Translations under genes and position numbers: made by a program
Notes under the pieces: model-generated
Databases searched by the model: none
What the model was told of the DNA's origin: nothing
What the model saw: the letters and a program-made list of their open reading frames with translations, nothing else
Shown: in pieces, positions 19,675-29,000 of the stretch
Layout of the letters: each line of letters starts with the position of its first letter
Numbering within the stretch: the first letter of the stretch is position 1
DNA from: Paenochrobactrum gallinarii
GTDB taxonomy: Bacteria; Pseudomonadota; Alphaproteobacteria; Rhizobiales; Rhizobiaceae
Assembly (NCBI RefSeq): GCF_014205685.1
Contig: NZ_JACIIU010000004.1
Coordinates: 124,001 to 188,000 of the forward strand
Reading direction: 5' to 3'
Length of the DNA stretch: 64,000 nucleotides

Positions 19675-19821
19675 GGCGTGGTCCTTGAAGATTGTATGGC
19701 TACGAATGCTATAGTTGATGCTGGATATATTTATGCTGCGACTATCAATCAAATGCGCTAGATAAAACCTGTGATGAATTATCATACAGACAACTGATCT
19801 TTTTAAATACGGTAAAATGCT

Positions 19822-21156
19822 ATGAATGAGAGTAGTTTCCACGATACGATTTTCGCTTTATCCAGCGGGCGCTTGCCAGCCGGTGTAGCAGTAATTCGCG
19901 TATCAGGACCACAAACTCGATTCGTTATCGAAACGATCTTTTCAAAATTGCCGGAACCACGCCGAGCGATGTTTGGTTCATTTCATAGTATGAACGGGGA
20001 ATTACTAGATCAGGGACTTTTGATTTATTTTAAAGGACCAGCCAGTTTCACTGGTGAAGATTGCGCCGAGTTTCATTTGCATGGCGGTGTTGCTGTTGTT
20101 GAACGGTTTTTAAGTGAACTATCACAAATGCAAGGATTACGTTTTGCCGAAGCAGGGGAGTTCACCCGACGTGCTTTTACACATGGCAAGATGGACTTGA
20201 CGATTGCTGAAGGTTTGGCTGATTTAATCAGTGCCGAAACTGAAGGTCAAAGACGGTTAGCACAACATGTGGCCTCAGGTGCGCAGCGCGATCTCTATAA
20301 TGACTGGCGCACTAAGCTTATCCAAGCGCGCGCTTTGATTGAAGCAGAACTAGATTTTGCTGATGAAAGTGATGTACCAGGTTCTGTATCAGATCAGGTA
20401 TGGGAAGCGATGGCTGTACTTAATCATTCCATTCAGGATCATATTGCTGGTGGTAAACGCGCGGATTTACTGCGTGATGGTTTTCAGATCGTTATTGCCG
20501 GTGAACCCAACGCCGGAAAATCCAGCTTGTTAAATCTTTTAGCTGGGCGTGATGTAGCTATTATTTCTGACGAAGCTGGCACGACACGTGACCTGCTTGA
20601 AGTTAAACTCGATCTTGCAGGTGTTCCTGTTTACGTCACAGACACTGCTGGTATCAGAGAAACAGAAAATAAGGTTGAGAAAATTGGCATTGAACGTGCG
20701 CTCGAAAAAGCACGTAAGGCCGACCTCGTTTTGCTGCTCGAAGATTTAACTACTCATCAGCGCACTGATTTGTCGGATGATCTGGCAGGTGTTGAAACTT
20801 GGCGTATCGGCACTAAAATTGATCTGACGCATGATTATAAGAGAGAAGATTTTAAAATCTGTATCTCCGTAACAAGCGGCGAAAATATCAATCAACTCAT
20901 TGATACACTAACAGAAACAGTATCAGCTCAGGCTGGTAATTTGTCAGAAGTTGTTCCTACACGCCTGCGCCACATTAGCCTGTTAAAACAGACGGCAAAT
21001 GAAATTGAAAATGCAATAACAAACACGAATTATCCATTGGAACTTCGCGCTGAAAACCTCCGTTTAGCTTCTCAATCATTAGGACGCATTACAGGTGATG
21101 TTGATGTGGAAGATATTTTGGACGTTATCTTTTCAGAATTCTGCATTGGCAAATGA
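19822..21156 (+). CDS. mnmE: tRNA modification GTPase MnmE
   Basis: With MnmG, MnmE installs cmnm5U at wobble U34 of certain tRNAs. The N-terminal formyl-THF-binding domain is followed by a helical domain and an inserted Ras-like G domain (about 220-370: G1 GEPNAGKS at 227-234, DTAGIRE). The C-terminal CIGK at 441-444 carries the catalytic Cys. The length of 444 is normal. Its TGA stop is the first three bases of a near-perfect parS at 21154. Confidence 0.97.
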   Translation: MNESSFHDTIFALSSGRLPAGVAVIRVSGPQTRFVIETIFSKLPEPRRAMFGSFHSMNGELLDQGLLIYFKGPASFTGEDCAEFHLHGGVAVVERFLSELSQMQGLRFAEAGEFTRRAFTHGKMDLTIAEGLADLISAETEGQRRLAQHVASGAQRDLYNDWRTKLIQARALIEAELDFADESDVPGSVSDQVWEAMAVLNHSIQDHIAGGKRADLLRDGFQIVIAGEPNAGKSSLLNLLAGRDVAIISDEAGTTRDLLEVKLDLAGVPVYVTDTAGIRETENKVEKIGIERALEKARKADLVLLLEDLTTHQRTDLSDDLAGVETWRIGTKIDLTHDYKREDFKICISVTSGENINQLIDTLTETVSAQAGNLSEVVPTRLRHISLLKQTANEIENAITNTNYPLELRAENLRLASQSLGRITGDVDVEDILDVIFSEFCIGK

Positions 21157-21169
21157 TTCACGTGAAACA
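21154..21169. promoter_or_regulatory. parS: parS site 1 (one mismatch)
   Basis: TGATTCACGTGAAACA differs from the parS palindrome TGTTTCACGTGAAACA at one base. It overlaps the mnmE stop codon. parS is the ParB loading site for chromosome segregation. Confidence 0.85.
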
Positions 21170-21213
21170 ATATACGTGATCATTAGTGTTTAAATGATTA
21201 TTGAGTGATGAAA

Positions 21214-21229
21214 TGTTTCACGTGAAACA
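21214..21229. promoter_or_regulatory. parS: parS site 2 (perfect)
   Basis: An exact 16-bp palindrome TGTTTCACGTGAAACA, 2.9 kb from parA and about 7 kb from the putative oriC. The palindromic context extends by three more bases on each side (AAA ... TTT). Confidence 0.95.
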
Positions 21230-21256
21230 TTTCAGTGGAATCCATAATTGGTGCTT

Positions 21257-21280
21257 GACTCATAAAAGACCTTATGAGTC
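21257..21280. other. Inverted repeat between parS 2 and the heptamer array
   Basis: GACTCATAA (21257-21265) and TTATGAGTC (21272-21280) are perfect 9-bp arms around 6 bases. Each arm carries a GANTC methylation site. No T-run follows, so a protein-binding site or structural element is as likely as a terminator. Confidence 0.6.
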
Positions 21281-21282
21281 AG

Positions 21283-21356
21283 CATTCTCCATTCTCCATT
21301 CTCCATTCTCCATTCTCCATTCTCCATTCTCCATTCTCCATTCTCCATTCTCCATT
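21283..21356 (+). repeat. Heptanucleotide minisatellite (CATTCTC)n
   Basis: Ten perfect CATTCTC units (21283-21352) and a partial eleventh lie in the mnmE-mnmG gap (21157-21505). The gap holds no credible gene: small open frames here are made of the repeat. Such arrays change length by slippage. Confidence 0.97.
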
Positions 21357-21505
21357 TATCATGCCATAATTTTGTGCTTAAAAATCTGCTAACACTCAAT
21401 ACTGTGATTATGAAGCAGGGCAGATCTGCATTGAATTACTCTATCTTTTTTTAAACGAACATGGCAAAGAGTCTGTAATCAACTCTTCAAGTCAGGAAAT
21501 TTACC

Positions 21506-23386
21506 ATGACTGTATCTTACGACGTCATTATCATTGGCGGCGGACATGCTGGATGTGAAGCTGCCGCTGCATCTGCGCGCGCTGGCGCGCGTACTGCATT
21601 GGTGACACATAAAGCCGATACGATTGGTGTTATGTCCTGTAATCCTGCAATCGGCGGATTAGGGAAGGGACAACTTGTTCGTGAAATCGATGCACTTGAT
21701 GGCTTGATGGGTCGTGTAACCGATCAGGCTGGCATTCAGTTTCGCTTGCTTAATCGCAAAAAAGGACCAGCAGTTCGTGGTCCACGCACACAAGCGGACA
21801 GAAAACTCTATCGCTTAGCAATGCAGCAAGCGATTGCTGAGCAGGACAACTTAGATGTTATTGAAGGCGGCGCTGACGATATCATAACGAATGATGGCAA
21901 AATCACCGGCGTCAAATTGATGGACGGCCGCGAGATTTCATGTCGTTCTGTTGTTTTGACTTCTGGCACATTCTTAAATGGTTTGATCCATATTGGTGAA
22001 ATTAATTTTCCTGCTGGCCGGATGGGTGAAAAGCCAGCACTTGGACTAAGTGATACATTAACGAAACTAGGATTTGCCTTAGGCCGATTGAAAACTGGCA
22101 CACCACCACGTCTGTCCAGTAGAACGATTGATTGGGATGGTTTAGAAAAGCAGTCAGCGGATGAACATCCATTGCCGTTTTCAATGCTGACTGATCGCAT
22201 TACGGTGCCGCAAATTGATTGTGGCATTACCCGCACAACTGAAGAGACGCATAAAATTATTCGTGCGAACCTTCATCGTTCTGCAATGTATTCCGGTAAT
22301 ATTGAAGGTATTGGCCCGCGTTATTGTCCATCAATCGAAGATAAGATTGTTAAGTTTGGCGACAGAGACGGGCATCAGATTTTTCTTGAACCTGAAGGTT
22401 TGGATGATGATACTGTTTATCCAAATGGCATTTCATCCTCATTACCGGAAGAGGCGCAGCTTGCGCTTTTAAAGACCATTCCTGGCCTTGAAAAGGCACT
22501 GATGCTGCAACCTGGTTATGCCATTGAATATGATTTTGTTGATCCGCGAGAATTAAGCCGCACTCTTGAAACACGTAAGGTTGAAGGTTTATTTTTTGCA
22601 GGACAAATTAACGGTACGACCGGTTACGAAGAAGCAGCGGCACAAGGCTTACTTGCTGGCGTAAATGCAGCAAGACGGGCATCAGGTGACGAGCTTGTTA
22701 TCATCCAACGCACCGAAGCTTATATTGGTGTGATGATTGATGATCTGACATCGCGCGGTGTGAGTGAGCCATATCGTATGTTTACTTCGCGTGCAGAATT
22801 TCGCCTTTCATTACGTGCAGATAACGCCGATGAACGTTTGACGCCTATGGCAGAAAAATTAGGCATCTTATCAAGTGTTCGTCGCGATAAATTTTCGGCA
22901 CGTCAGCAAGACTTAATCAGTGCGCGGGAACTGGCACAGACAATTAATATCAGCCCTAATTTAGCTGCAACACATGGCCTGCATTTAAATCATGATGGTG
23001 TGCGCCGCAGTGTTTATGATCTGCTTTCTTATCCGACAATTGATATGGATCGCATCATTTCTATCTGGCCTGACTTTTCTAATTTCTCTGAAGTGACGCG
23101 CGAAGCTCTGCAAACAGAAGCTCAATATGCTGTTTATCTGGATCGTCAGAAAAATGATATTGTTGCAATGGAGCGGGACGAGAAATTACATATTCCGGAA
23201 AGTTTGAATTATGCCGGTATTTCTGGTCTTTCCAATGAATTGAAGCAGAAACTTGAAAGCCGTAAGCCAGCGACAATTGCTGAGGCACAACGTGTTGAAG
23301 GTATGACACCTGCGGCGGTTGCTTTATTGATTGCGCAAATACGTAAGCACTTGCGCCGCAATGATGCTTTTGATCAGGCTGTATAA
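21506..23386 (+). CDS. mnmG: tRNA modification enzyme MnmG (GidA)
   Basis: MnmG is the FAD- and NADH-dependent partner of MnmE in wobble-uridine modification. The dinucleotide-binding motif [10 protein letters not shown] is near residues 10-20. [11 protein letters not shown], a conserved block with the Cys-containing C-G-I-T-R-T ([13 protein letters not shown]), [14 protein letters not shown] and the C-terminal helical MnmE-binding domain are present. The length of 626 is normal. Confidence 0.97.
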   Translation: MTVSYDVIIIGGGHAGCEAAAASARAGARTALVTHKADTIGVMSCNPAIGGLGKGQLVREIDALDGLMGRVTDQAGIQFRLLNRKKGPAVRGPRTQADRKLYRLAMQQAIAEQDNLDVIEGGADDIITNDGKITGVKLMDGREISCRSVVLTSGTFLNGLIHIGEINFPAGRMGEKPALGLSDTLTKLGFALGRLKTGTPPRLSSRTIDWDGLEKQSADEHPLPFSMLTDRITVPQIDCGITRTTEETHKIIRANLHRSAMYSGNIEGIGPRYCPSIEDKIVKFGDRDGHQIFLEPEGLDDDTVYPNGISSSLPEEAQLALLKTIPGLEKALMLQPGYAIEYDFVDPRELSRTLETRKVEGLFFAGQINGTTGYEEAAAQGLLAGVNAARRASGDELVIIQRTEAYIGVMIDDLTSRGVSEPYRMFTSRAEFRLSLRADNADERLTPMAEKLGILSSVRRDKFSARQQDLISARELAQTINISPNLAATHGLHLNHDGVRRSVYDLLSYPTIDMDRIISIWPDFSNFSEVTREALQTEAQYAVYLDRQKNDIVAMERDEKLHIPESLNYAGISGLSNELKQKLESRKPATIAEAQRVEGMTPAAVALLIAQIRKHLRRNDAFDQAV

Positions 23387-23428
23387 GTATTTTTGTGTGT
23401 TGTATAAAATTGAATGAGCAGGTGTAAA

Positions 23429-24121
23429 ATGGATCATTATTCACAGTTGAAAACTGTTAGTCCGACTGTTTCACGTGAAACAGCAGAGCGCCTGGTCGCC
23501 TTTGAACAGCTGTTTATCAAATGGAATGCAAGCATTAATCTTGCTTCCCCATCGACCATTGCAGAGCTTTGGCAGCGTCATATTATGGATAGCGCACAAC
23601 TCTATGAGTTGGTTTTAAGCCGTAAAACGGATGCTAAAAACTGGCTTGATCTTGGCTCTGGTGGTGGTTTTCCTGGGATTGTGCTTGGTTGCATGATGAA
23701 GGAAAATTTAGGCAGCCGCATAATATTGGTGGAAAGTGTAGTGAAGAAGGCCGCTTTCTTGCGTACTGCCACTGGTAATCTGGATATTCCTGTAGAAGTA
23801 TATGCAGAGCGTATTGAATCTCTTTGGGAAAGGGTTTCATCGCCCGATATTATTACGGCACGTGCTTTGGCATCATTGAAAAAACTCTTTTCATTGACTG
23901 AGCCGTGGATGAAAAACGGGGCAGTTGCGTTCTTTCAGAAGGGGCGCGACTACCAGAGAGAGATCGACGAGACCTTAGATGAATGGGATTATGATCTGGT
24001 AAAGCATGTCAGTGCTATTGATGATAATTCCGTTATTCTTGAAATTAGTAATCTGAGTAAGAAAGCAATTAATCCGGTTCTATCTACGGATAGTGAACAG
24101 AAAGCAGCAGGGCGGCAGTGA
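23429..24121 (+). CDS. rsmG: 16S rRNA m7G527 methyltransferase RsmG
   Basis: RsmG (GidB) uses SAM to methylate G527 of 16S rRNA; its loss gives low-level streptomycin resistance in several bacteria. The SAM-binding motif is [16 protein letters not shown], with [13 protein letters not shown] after it. ATG 23429 follows AGGTG; an in-frame ATG at 23414 is less likely. A perfect parS lies in codons 13-18 (encoding VSRET). The stop overlaps the start region of parA. Confidence 0.94.
   Translation: MDHYSQLKTVSPTVSRETAERLVAFEQLFIKWNASINLASPSTIAELWQRHIMDSAQLYELVLSRKTDAKNWLDLGSGGGFPGIVLGCMMKENLGSRIILVESVVKKAAFLRTATGNLDIPVEVYAERIESLWERVSSPDIITARALASLKKLFSLTEPWMKNGAVAFFQKGRDYQREIDETLDEWDYDLVKHVSAIDDNSVILEISNLSKKAINPVLSTDSEQKAAGRQ
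23467..23482. promoter_or_regulatory. parS: parS site 3 (perfect, inside rsmG)
   Basis: An exact TGTTTCACGTGAAACA within the rsmG coding sequence, 0.65 kb upstream of parA. It encodes VSRET in the N-terminal segment of RsmG. Location of a parS in or beside the gid-par genes is common in bacteria. Confidence 0.95.
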
Positions 24122-24918
24122 TGATGAAACGTTCTCGTATCATAACTATTGCAAATCAGAAGGGTGGCGTTGGTAAAACAACTACAGCCATTAATCTGGC
24201 GACAGCTCTTGCCGCTATTGGCGAAACTGTCCTGATAGTAGATCTTGATCCACAGGGCAATGCCAGTACTGGGCTTGGAATTGACCGCTTAAACCGCCCA
24301 TTATCATCTTATGATGTGTTGACGCAGGCGGCTTCGGTACCAGAAGCTGCTGTCGCAACGGATGTTCCTAATCTTCACATTGTGCCATCTACCCTGGATT
24401 TGCTTGGGATAGAAATGGAAATTTCGCAAGCTGCTGATCGTACAAGACGGTTGCGAGATGCGCTGAAATTCGATTCCAGCGTTGCTGAGTACTATAGTTA
24501 TGTGCTGGTTGATTGTCCGCCATCGCTTAATTTGCTGACTTTGAATGCAATGGCTGCCGCTGACTCTGTACTTGTACCACTGCAATGTGAGTTCTTTGCA
24601 CTGGAAGGTCTTAGTCAGTTGCTTCAGACCGTTGAACAGGTTCGTTCATCTTTGAATCCTGATCTCTCCATTCAGGGTATTGTGCTGACCATGTTTGATA
24701 GCCGCAACAATCTGGCATCGCAGGTTGTGGATGATGTGCGCACCTTCATGGGTGAGAAAGTCTATCGCACGGTTATTCCGCGCAATGTGCGTGTCTCTGA
24801 AGCGCCATCGCATGGCAAGCCGGCACTCCTTTATGATTTGAAATGTGCGGGAAGTCAGGCCTATTTGCAGCTTGCTTCAGAAGTAATTCAACGTGAGCGG
24901 CATTTACAAGCTGCTTGA
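24121..24918 (+). CDS. parA: Chromosome partitioning ATPase ParA
   Basis: ParA/Soj is a deviant-Walker ATPase whose DNA-bound gradient moves ParB-parS complexes and so segregates the new origin. The motif ANQKGGVGKTTTAINLA, LDPQGNASTGLGI and LVDCPPSLNLLTLNAM are present. It lacks an N-terminal DNA-binding domain, which fits a chromosomal ParA. Starts at 24118 (GTG), 24121 or 24124 are possible within a rsmG overlap. ParB follows 46 bases later. Confidence 0.97.
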   Translation: MMKRSRIITIANQKGGVGKTTTAINLATALAAIGETVLIVDLDPQGNASTGLGIDRLNRPLSSYDVLTQAASVPEAAVATDVPNLHIVPSTLDLLGIEMEISQAADRTRRLRDALKFDSSVAEYYSYVLVDCPPSLNLLTLNAMAAADSVLVPLQCEFFALEGLSQLLQTVEQVRSSLNPDLSIQGIVLTMFDSRNNLASQVVDDVRTFMGEKVYRTVIPRNVRVSEAPSHGKPALLYDLKCAGSQAYLQLASEVIQRERHLQAA

Positions 24919-24964
24919 ACTATCGATTCGACTACGTAACAATTTTTAGAAAGTAGCCGTGACT

Positions 24965-25846
24965 ATGAACGACGATCCTTCCAAAAAACGCCTTGGTCGT
25001 GGTTTAGCCGCTTTGATCGGGGATATTGATCGTCCTGTTGAAGAGCGCAAAACGCCCGTTTCAGCAGAACGCAATGTTCCGATTGAATTCATTACGCGCA
25101 ACCCGCGTAACCCAAGACGTATGTTTGCCGAGGAAGATCTTGCGGATCTGGCGCAGTCTATTCGTGAGCATGGTGTTGTGCAGCCGATTGTGGTGCGTCC
25201 GGCACCCAACAATCCTGAGCATTATGAGTTGATTGCTGGTGAACGTCGCTGGCGTGCTTCGCAGCGTGCAGGTCTGACATCCATCCCAGTTATCCTGCGT
25301 GATGTGGATGATCGTATCGCATTGGAAATTGCGATTATTGAAAACGTCCAGCGTGCTGATTTAAACTCGATTGAAGAAGCGCTTGGTTATCAACAGCTGA
25401 TCGATAATCATGAATATACACAGGCTGATCTGGCACAGGTGATCGGTAAAAGCCGTAGCCATGTGGCCAATACATTGCGCTTGTTGAAGCTGCCTTCAGG
25501 CGTTCAGTCTTTAATCACGGATGGTGCATTGTCGGCTGGGCATGCGCGCAGCCTGATTACGATGGAAAATCCGGTGGCGATGGCTGAGAAGATCGTCAAG
25601 GACGGTTTGTCTGTTCGTCAGGTGGAAGCTTTGGCACAGGCAGAAGCACAGGGTGAAAATCCGCGCAAAGCAGAAAAAGCTGCACCTGTGGAAAAAGATG
25701 CCGATACCAAAGCATTGGAAAAATTGCTTTCTGATGTCACTGGCATGAAAGTGGATATCAACCACCGTGAACGTGGTGGTGAAGTGCGTATTCGTTATAG
25801 CTCACTCGAGCAGTTAGATGAAATCTGCCGTCGCTTGCAAAGCTAA
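24965..25846 (+). CDS. parB: Chromosome partitioning protein ParB
   Basis: ParB binds parS and slides as a CTP-dependent clamp. The N-terminal RLGRGLAALIGD is typical for ParA contact. The CTP-binding box GERRWRASQRAG is intact, as is ENVQRADLNSIEEA. A helix-turn-helix (TQADLAQVIGKSRSHVANTL) and a C-terminal dimer domain follow. GTG 24959 is an alternative start; ATG 24965 is used. The length of about 293 is normal. Three strong parS targets lie within 4 kb upstream. Confidence 0.97.
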   Translation: MNDDPSKKRLGRGLAALIGDIDRPVEERKTPVSAERNVPIEFITRNPRNPRRMFAEEDLADLAQSIREHGVVQPIVVRPAPNNPEHYELIAGERRWRASQRAGLTSIPVILRDVDDRIALEIAIIENVQRADLNSIEEALGYQQLIDNHEYTQADLAQVIGKSRSHVANTLRLLKLPSGVQSLITDGALSAGHARSLITMENPVAMAEKIVKDGLSVRQVEALAQAEAQGENPRKAEKAAPVEKDADTKALEKLLSDVTGMKVDINHRERGGEVRIRYSSLEQLDEICRRLQS

Positions 25847-25878
25847 ATGCAAGATTGATACGACCAAAGCTGATATTT

Positions 25879-25916
25879 AAAACGGCCTCCGGTTCATCAT
25901 GACCGGAGGCCGTTTT
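25879..25916. terminator. Bidirectional terminator between parB and holA
   Basis: A 15-bp perfect stem (25879-25893 with 25902-25916), 8-base loop, A-run on one side and T-run on the other. Confidence 0.92.
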
Positions 25917-25953
25917 AATTTAAATAATATTTATATTTCAATAAGTTATATAA

Positions 25954-27000
25954 TTATCGTGCGCGACTGTTACGTGCGCCTTCAACGACAAGTGCCATCA
26001 GGCACTGACGAATAATGGGTACGGAAAGATCACTGTTCTGGCGGCTTTCAAGAACGGCTTTTTGCAGACGCTCACCCGCGCGTGAAATTGATGCTGCCGG
26101 CCAGCGCGACAATGCTGTTTCCATCAGCTTACGTCTGGTGAAGAAGATAGGAGGGCGGGCAGCAGCAATAATGGCAGCTGGTGCTTTACGTTCGACTTCT
26201 ACGCTATGGCGCATGAGTTGCAGCTGCTGAAACTGGCGCATTGCAGCATTGAGAATGAGGAAAGGCGCGGTTCCTGAGGTAACGAGGCGATCGAAAGAAC
26301 TGTTGAAGCCTTTCATATCACCGAGCAAAAGCGCATCAACGATTTCATCGGTTGAGGCAACACTGACATCACCCACGGAAGCGCGGACATCTTCCAGTTC
26401 AATACGGCTTTTACCTCTGGCATAAAGGCAGAGCTTTTCCAATTCGCCCCGCGTGGCCAAACGGTCACCACCAAGGCTCATGCGGAGCAGCTGACGGGCA
26501 TCGCCACTGATTTGTAAATTGGCGGCGGAGAGAACATCATCAATCACACCGTCAATGCCGCGCGCATCGTCGCTGTAGCATGGCAGAGCCATAGCGGCAG
26601 AGCCGTTTTCGGCGGCTGTGCGTAAGGCAGCACCTTTTTTAAGGTCTCCAGCCTCAATGAGAATAATGGCATCCTGAGGCGGTTCGGCAGCCAGATGTTT
26701 AATAATATCCGCCATGTTTTTTTGGCCGGAGACATTACGAACCCAGATCAGACGTTTGCCGCCAAACATCGAAATGGTCATGGCTTCGTCGTGAAGTTTA
26801 CCTGGATTTTGATCGACCTCGTCGCCTTCCAGACGGATGACGGTAAAGGGATCATCTAATGGCAGTCCGGTGGCTTTGGCAAAAATCTTTGCACGCTCGC
26901 TCACCAAGCCTTTATCAGGGCCGTAGAGCAGGATAATCGGAAAGCTGCTGCTGGGACGGTTGATAAAAGCATCAACCTCATGGGATTTTTTCTGAGCCAT
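25954..27000 (-). CDS. holA: DNA polymerase III delta subunit
   Basis: HolA is the clamp-loader subunit that opens the beta clamp. The AAA+-like fold shows the family blocks LLYGPDKGLVSERAK near residue 25, GGKRLIWVRNV, and LGGDRLATRGELEKLCLYA. It has 348 residues. In Brucella relatives lptE and leuS usually precede holA; here an unrelated ABC transporter lies upstream. Confidence 0.93.
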   Translation of the reverse strand: MAQKKSHEVDAFINRPSSSFPIILLYGPDKGLVSERAKIFAKATGLPLDDPFTVIRLEGDEVDQNPGKLHDEAMTISMFGGKRLIWVRNVSGQKNMADIIKHLAAEPPQDAIILIEAGDLKKGAALRTAAENGSAAMALPCYSDDARGIDGVIDDVLSAANLQISGDARQLLRMSLGGDRLATRGELEKLCLYARGKSRIELEDVRASVGDVSVASTDEIVDALLLGDMKGFNSSFDRLVTSGTAPFLILNAAMRQFQQLQLMRHSVEVERKAPAAIIAAARPPIFFTRRKLMETALSRWPAASISRAGERLQKAVLESRQNSDLSVPIIRQCLMALVVEGARNSRAR

Positions 27001-27089
27001 AAAGTCTGTTTAACCCATTCGGGTTTAAACTGAAATGGCAATTTGCGTGTAGCTTGAGCAAGTTTCACGAATAGAAGTTGAGCAAAGAA

Positions 27090-27118
27090 AAAGGCCTGAT
27101 TAAAAATCAGGCCTTTAA
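27090..27118 (-). terminator. Terminator of the ABC transporter operon
   Basis: AAAGGCCTGATT and AATCAGGCCTTT form a 12-bp stem. On the minus strand it is followed by TTTTTCTTT, just past the ATPase stop. Confidence 0.88.
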
Positions 27119-27125
27119 GTTCAGT

Positions 27126-27926
27126 TTAGCCGATGAGCAGAGCATCATCATCAATGTTTTGACCGCGTACATCGCGGAACATTTTGACGAGGTCTTCAAC
27201 GCCTAAATTCTTGCGTTGATCACCTTGCACGTCGAGCAGCACATCACCTGCATGCAGCATGATGGTGCGGTCACCATAATCAAGCGCCTGCCGCATCGAG
27301 TGCGTCACCATCAATGTGGTAAGCTTGTTTTCTGCTACCAGCTTGCGTGTGAGTTCCATGATGAACTCTGCCATGCCCGGATCAAGCGCGGCAGTGTGTT
27401 CATCAAGAAGCAGCACTTCGGATTCTGCAAGCGTTGCCATAACAAGTGATAAAGCCTGACGTTGACCGCCGGAGAGAAGCTCCATGCGGTCCTGCATACG
27501 ATTTTCAAGGCCGAGCTTTAAACCGGCCACACGCTCACGAAATTCTGCGCGGCGGCTTGAAGAAAGGGCAGGTGAGAGACCACGCTTTTTGCCGCGTGCC
27601 GCAGCAAGGGCGAGGTTTTCTTCAATGGTCAATGTTCCGCAGCTACCAGCCAGAGGGTCCTGAAAGACGCGGGCAACCAGTTTGGCACGTTCCGCGGTTG
27701 CTTGTCTGGTGACGTCCTTATTGTTGATAACAACCTTGCCGCTTGTCGGGATAACATCGCCGGCAAGTGTGCCGAGGAAGGTGGATTTACCTGCACCATT
27801 GGAACCGATAACCGTTACAAATGAGCCTTGCTGCATGGTGAGATTGATACCGTTGAGCGCTTGCTTTTCAAGCGGTGTTCCACGGCCAAAGATCACATCA
27901 AGATTAGAAACTTCAATCATTTTCAT
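27126..27926 (-). CDS. ABC transporter ATP-binding protein (COG1101 type)
   Basis: A 266-residue ATPase with Walker A GSNGAGKST, signature LSGGQRQ, Walker B VLLLDEHTAALDP and H-loop VTHSMRQALD. DEHTAALDP instead of the usual DEPT is typical of this subfamily. It overlaps the permease stop by four bases. Together with the permease and the COG2984-type binding protein it makes one importer. Some members take up tryptophan/tyrosine (TrpXYZ), but the substrate here is not known. Confidence 0.9.
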   Translation of the reverse strand: MKMIEVSNLDVIFGRGTPLEKQALNGINLTMQQGSFVTVIGSNGAGKSTFLGTLAGDVIPTSGKVVINNKDVTRQATAERAKLVARVFQDPLAGSCGTLTIEENLALAAARGKKRGLSPALSSSRRAEFRERVAGLKLGLENRMQDRMELLSGGQRQALSLVMATLAESEVLLLDEHTAALDPGMAEFIMELTRKLVAENKLTTLMVTHSMRQALDYGDRTIMLHAGDVLLDVQGDQRKNLGVEDLVKMFRDVRGQNIDDDALLIG

Positions 27927-28798
27927 GCACCTCCGCGGCGAAGACGCGGCAAGATCAGCGCCAAAGTAACAAGCACTGCGGTGACCAGATTAAGATCAGA
28001 AGCTTTGAGGCCTAAGAAATCACTGGTGAGTGCCAGCTGGATCGCAATACGGTAGATAATAGAGCCGACGACACAGCCGATAAGCGTGACAAGGATGAGG
28101 CGCGAGCGCAGCACTGTTTCACCGATGATGACAGCGGCAAGACCAACAACGATAGTACCAACACCGGAAGTCACATCCGCAAAGCCGTTTGTCTGGGCAA
28201 ACAAAGAGCCTCCAAGCGCCACCAGTGCGTTTGAAAGCGCCATGCCGAGATATATCTGTCTTTCAGGGCGAACGCCCTGTGCGCGTGCCATACGCGGATT
28301 TGCACCCGTTGCACGCATGGCCAGACCGGTGTCACTTTCGAGAAAGCGCCAAACCAGGATCACTGCGATAACGACAAGTACGAAAATAAACAATGGACGC
28401 ACATAATATTCTGGCAGGCCATGGCCGAAAAACGGCGACAGCATGGTGTCCTGATTAATCAGTGCAATATTCGGACGCCCCATCACACGCAAATTGACCG
28501 AAAAAAGGGCAATCATGGTGAGAATGGAGGCAAGCAGGTTGAGAATTTTAAAGCGCACATTGAGTGTCGCTGTCACAAGTCCTGCAAGGGAACCGGCAAT
28601 CATTGAAATGGCAGCAGCCAGCCACGGGTTAAATCCGGCTAAAATCAGCACGGCAGTGACGGCAGCACCTAATGGAAAAGAACCGTCTACGGTAAGGTCG
28701 GGGAAATCGAGAACCCGGAAGGCCAGATAAACACCCAGCGCAACAAATGAAAATATCAGGCCTAATTCGACCGCACCCCAAAAGGCGATCTGACTCAC
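27923..28798 (-). CDS. ABC transporter permease (COG4120 type)
   Basis: A 291-residue inner-membrane protein with about eight hydrophobic helices. VLDFPDLTVDGSFPLGAAV near the N-terminus and ARAQGVRPERQIYLGMALSN are conserved in permeases that pair with COG2984 binding proteins. It is in an operon with the ATPase downstream and the binding protein about 200 bases upstream. Confidence 0.9.
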   Translation of the reverse strand: MSQIAFWGAVELGLIFSFVALGVYLAFRVLDFPDLTVDGSFPLGAAVTAVLILAGFNPWLAAAISMIAGSLAGLVTATLNVRFKILNLLASILTMIALFSVNLRVMGRPNIALINQDTMLSPFFGHGLPEYYVRPLFIFVLVVIAVILVWRFLESDTGLAMRATGANPRMARAQGVRPERQIYLGMALSNALVALGGSLFAQTNGFADVTSGVGTIVVGLAAVIIGETVLRSRLILVTLIGCVVGSIIYRIAIQLALTSDFLGLKASDLNLVTAVLVTLALILPRLRRGGA

Positions 28799-28958
28799 AA
28801 TGCCATTCCTTTAAATCGGGCGTACACACATGCCTAATTGCTTGCGAGTTGGCCGCTCGTTTGTGTGGCAAATTCACTGACGTTAAACGTGCAGTTAAAA
28901 ATGCTTTTATGATTGTATTTGGTAACTGTCCGGCAATAGCAGCCAGTCAAAGGTGAAA

Positions 28959-28995
28959 TGAGGCGCACAGCAGATATGTTTGCCGTGAGCCTCAT
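28959..28995 (-). other. Hairpin between binding-protein and permease genes
   Basis: ATGAGGC (28959-28965) and GCCTCAT (28989-28995) can pair, with three further pairs inside past a mismatch. No T-run follows. Such hairpins often protect the highly expressed binding-protein mRNA. The 202-base gap holds nothing else that I recognise. Confidence 0.4.
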
Positions 28996-29000
28996 GTTAA

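Noticed and set aside
21201-21392. 63-codon plus-strand frame over the heptamer array
   Set aside because: It starts in parS and consists mostly of the translated repeat; no ribosome binding site or homology.
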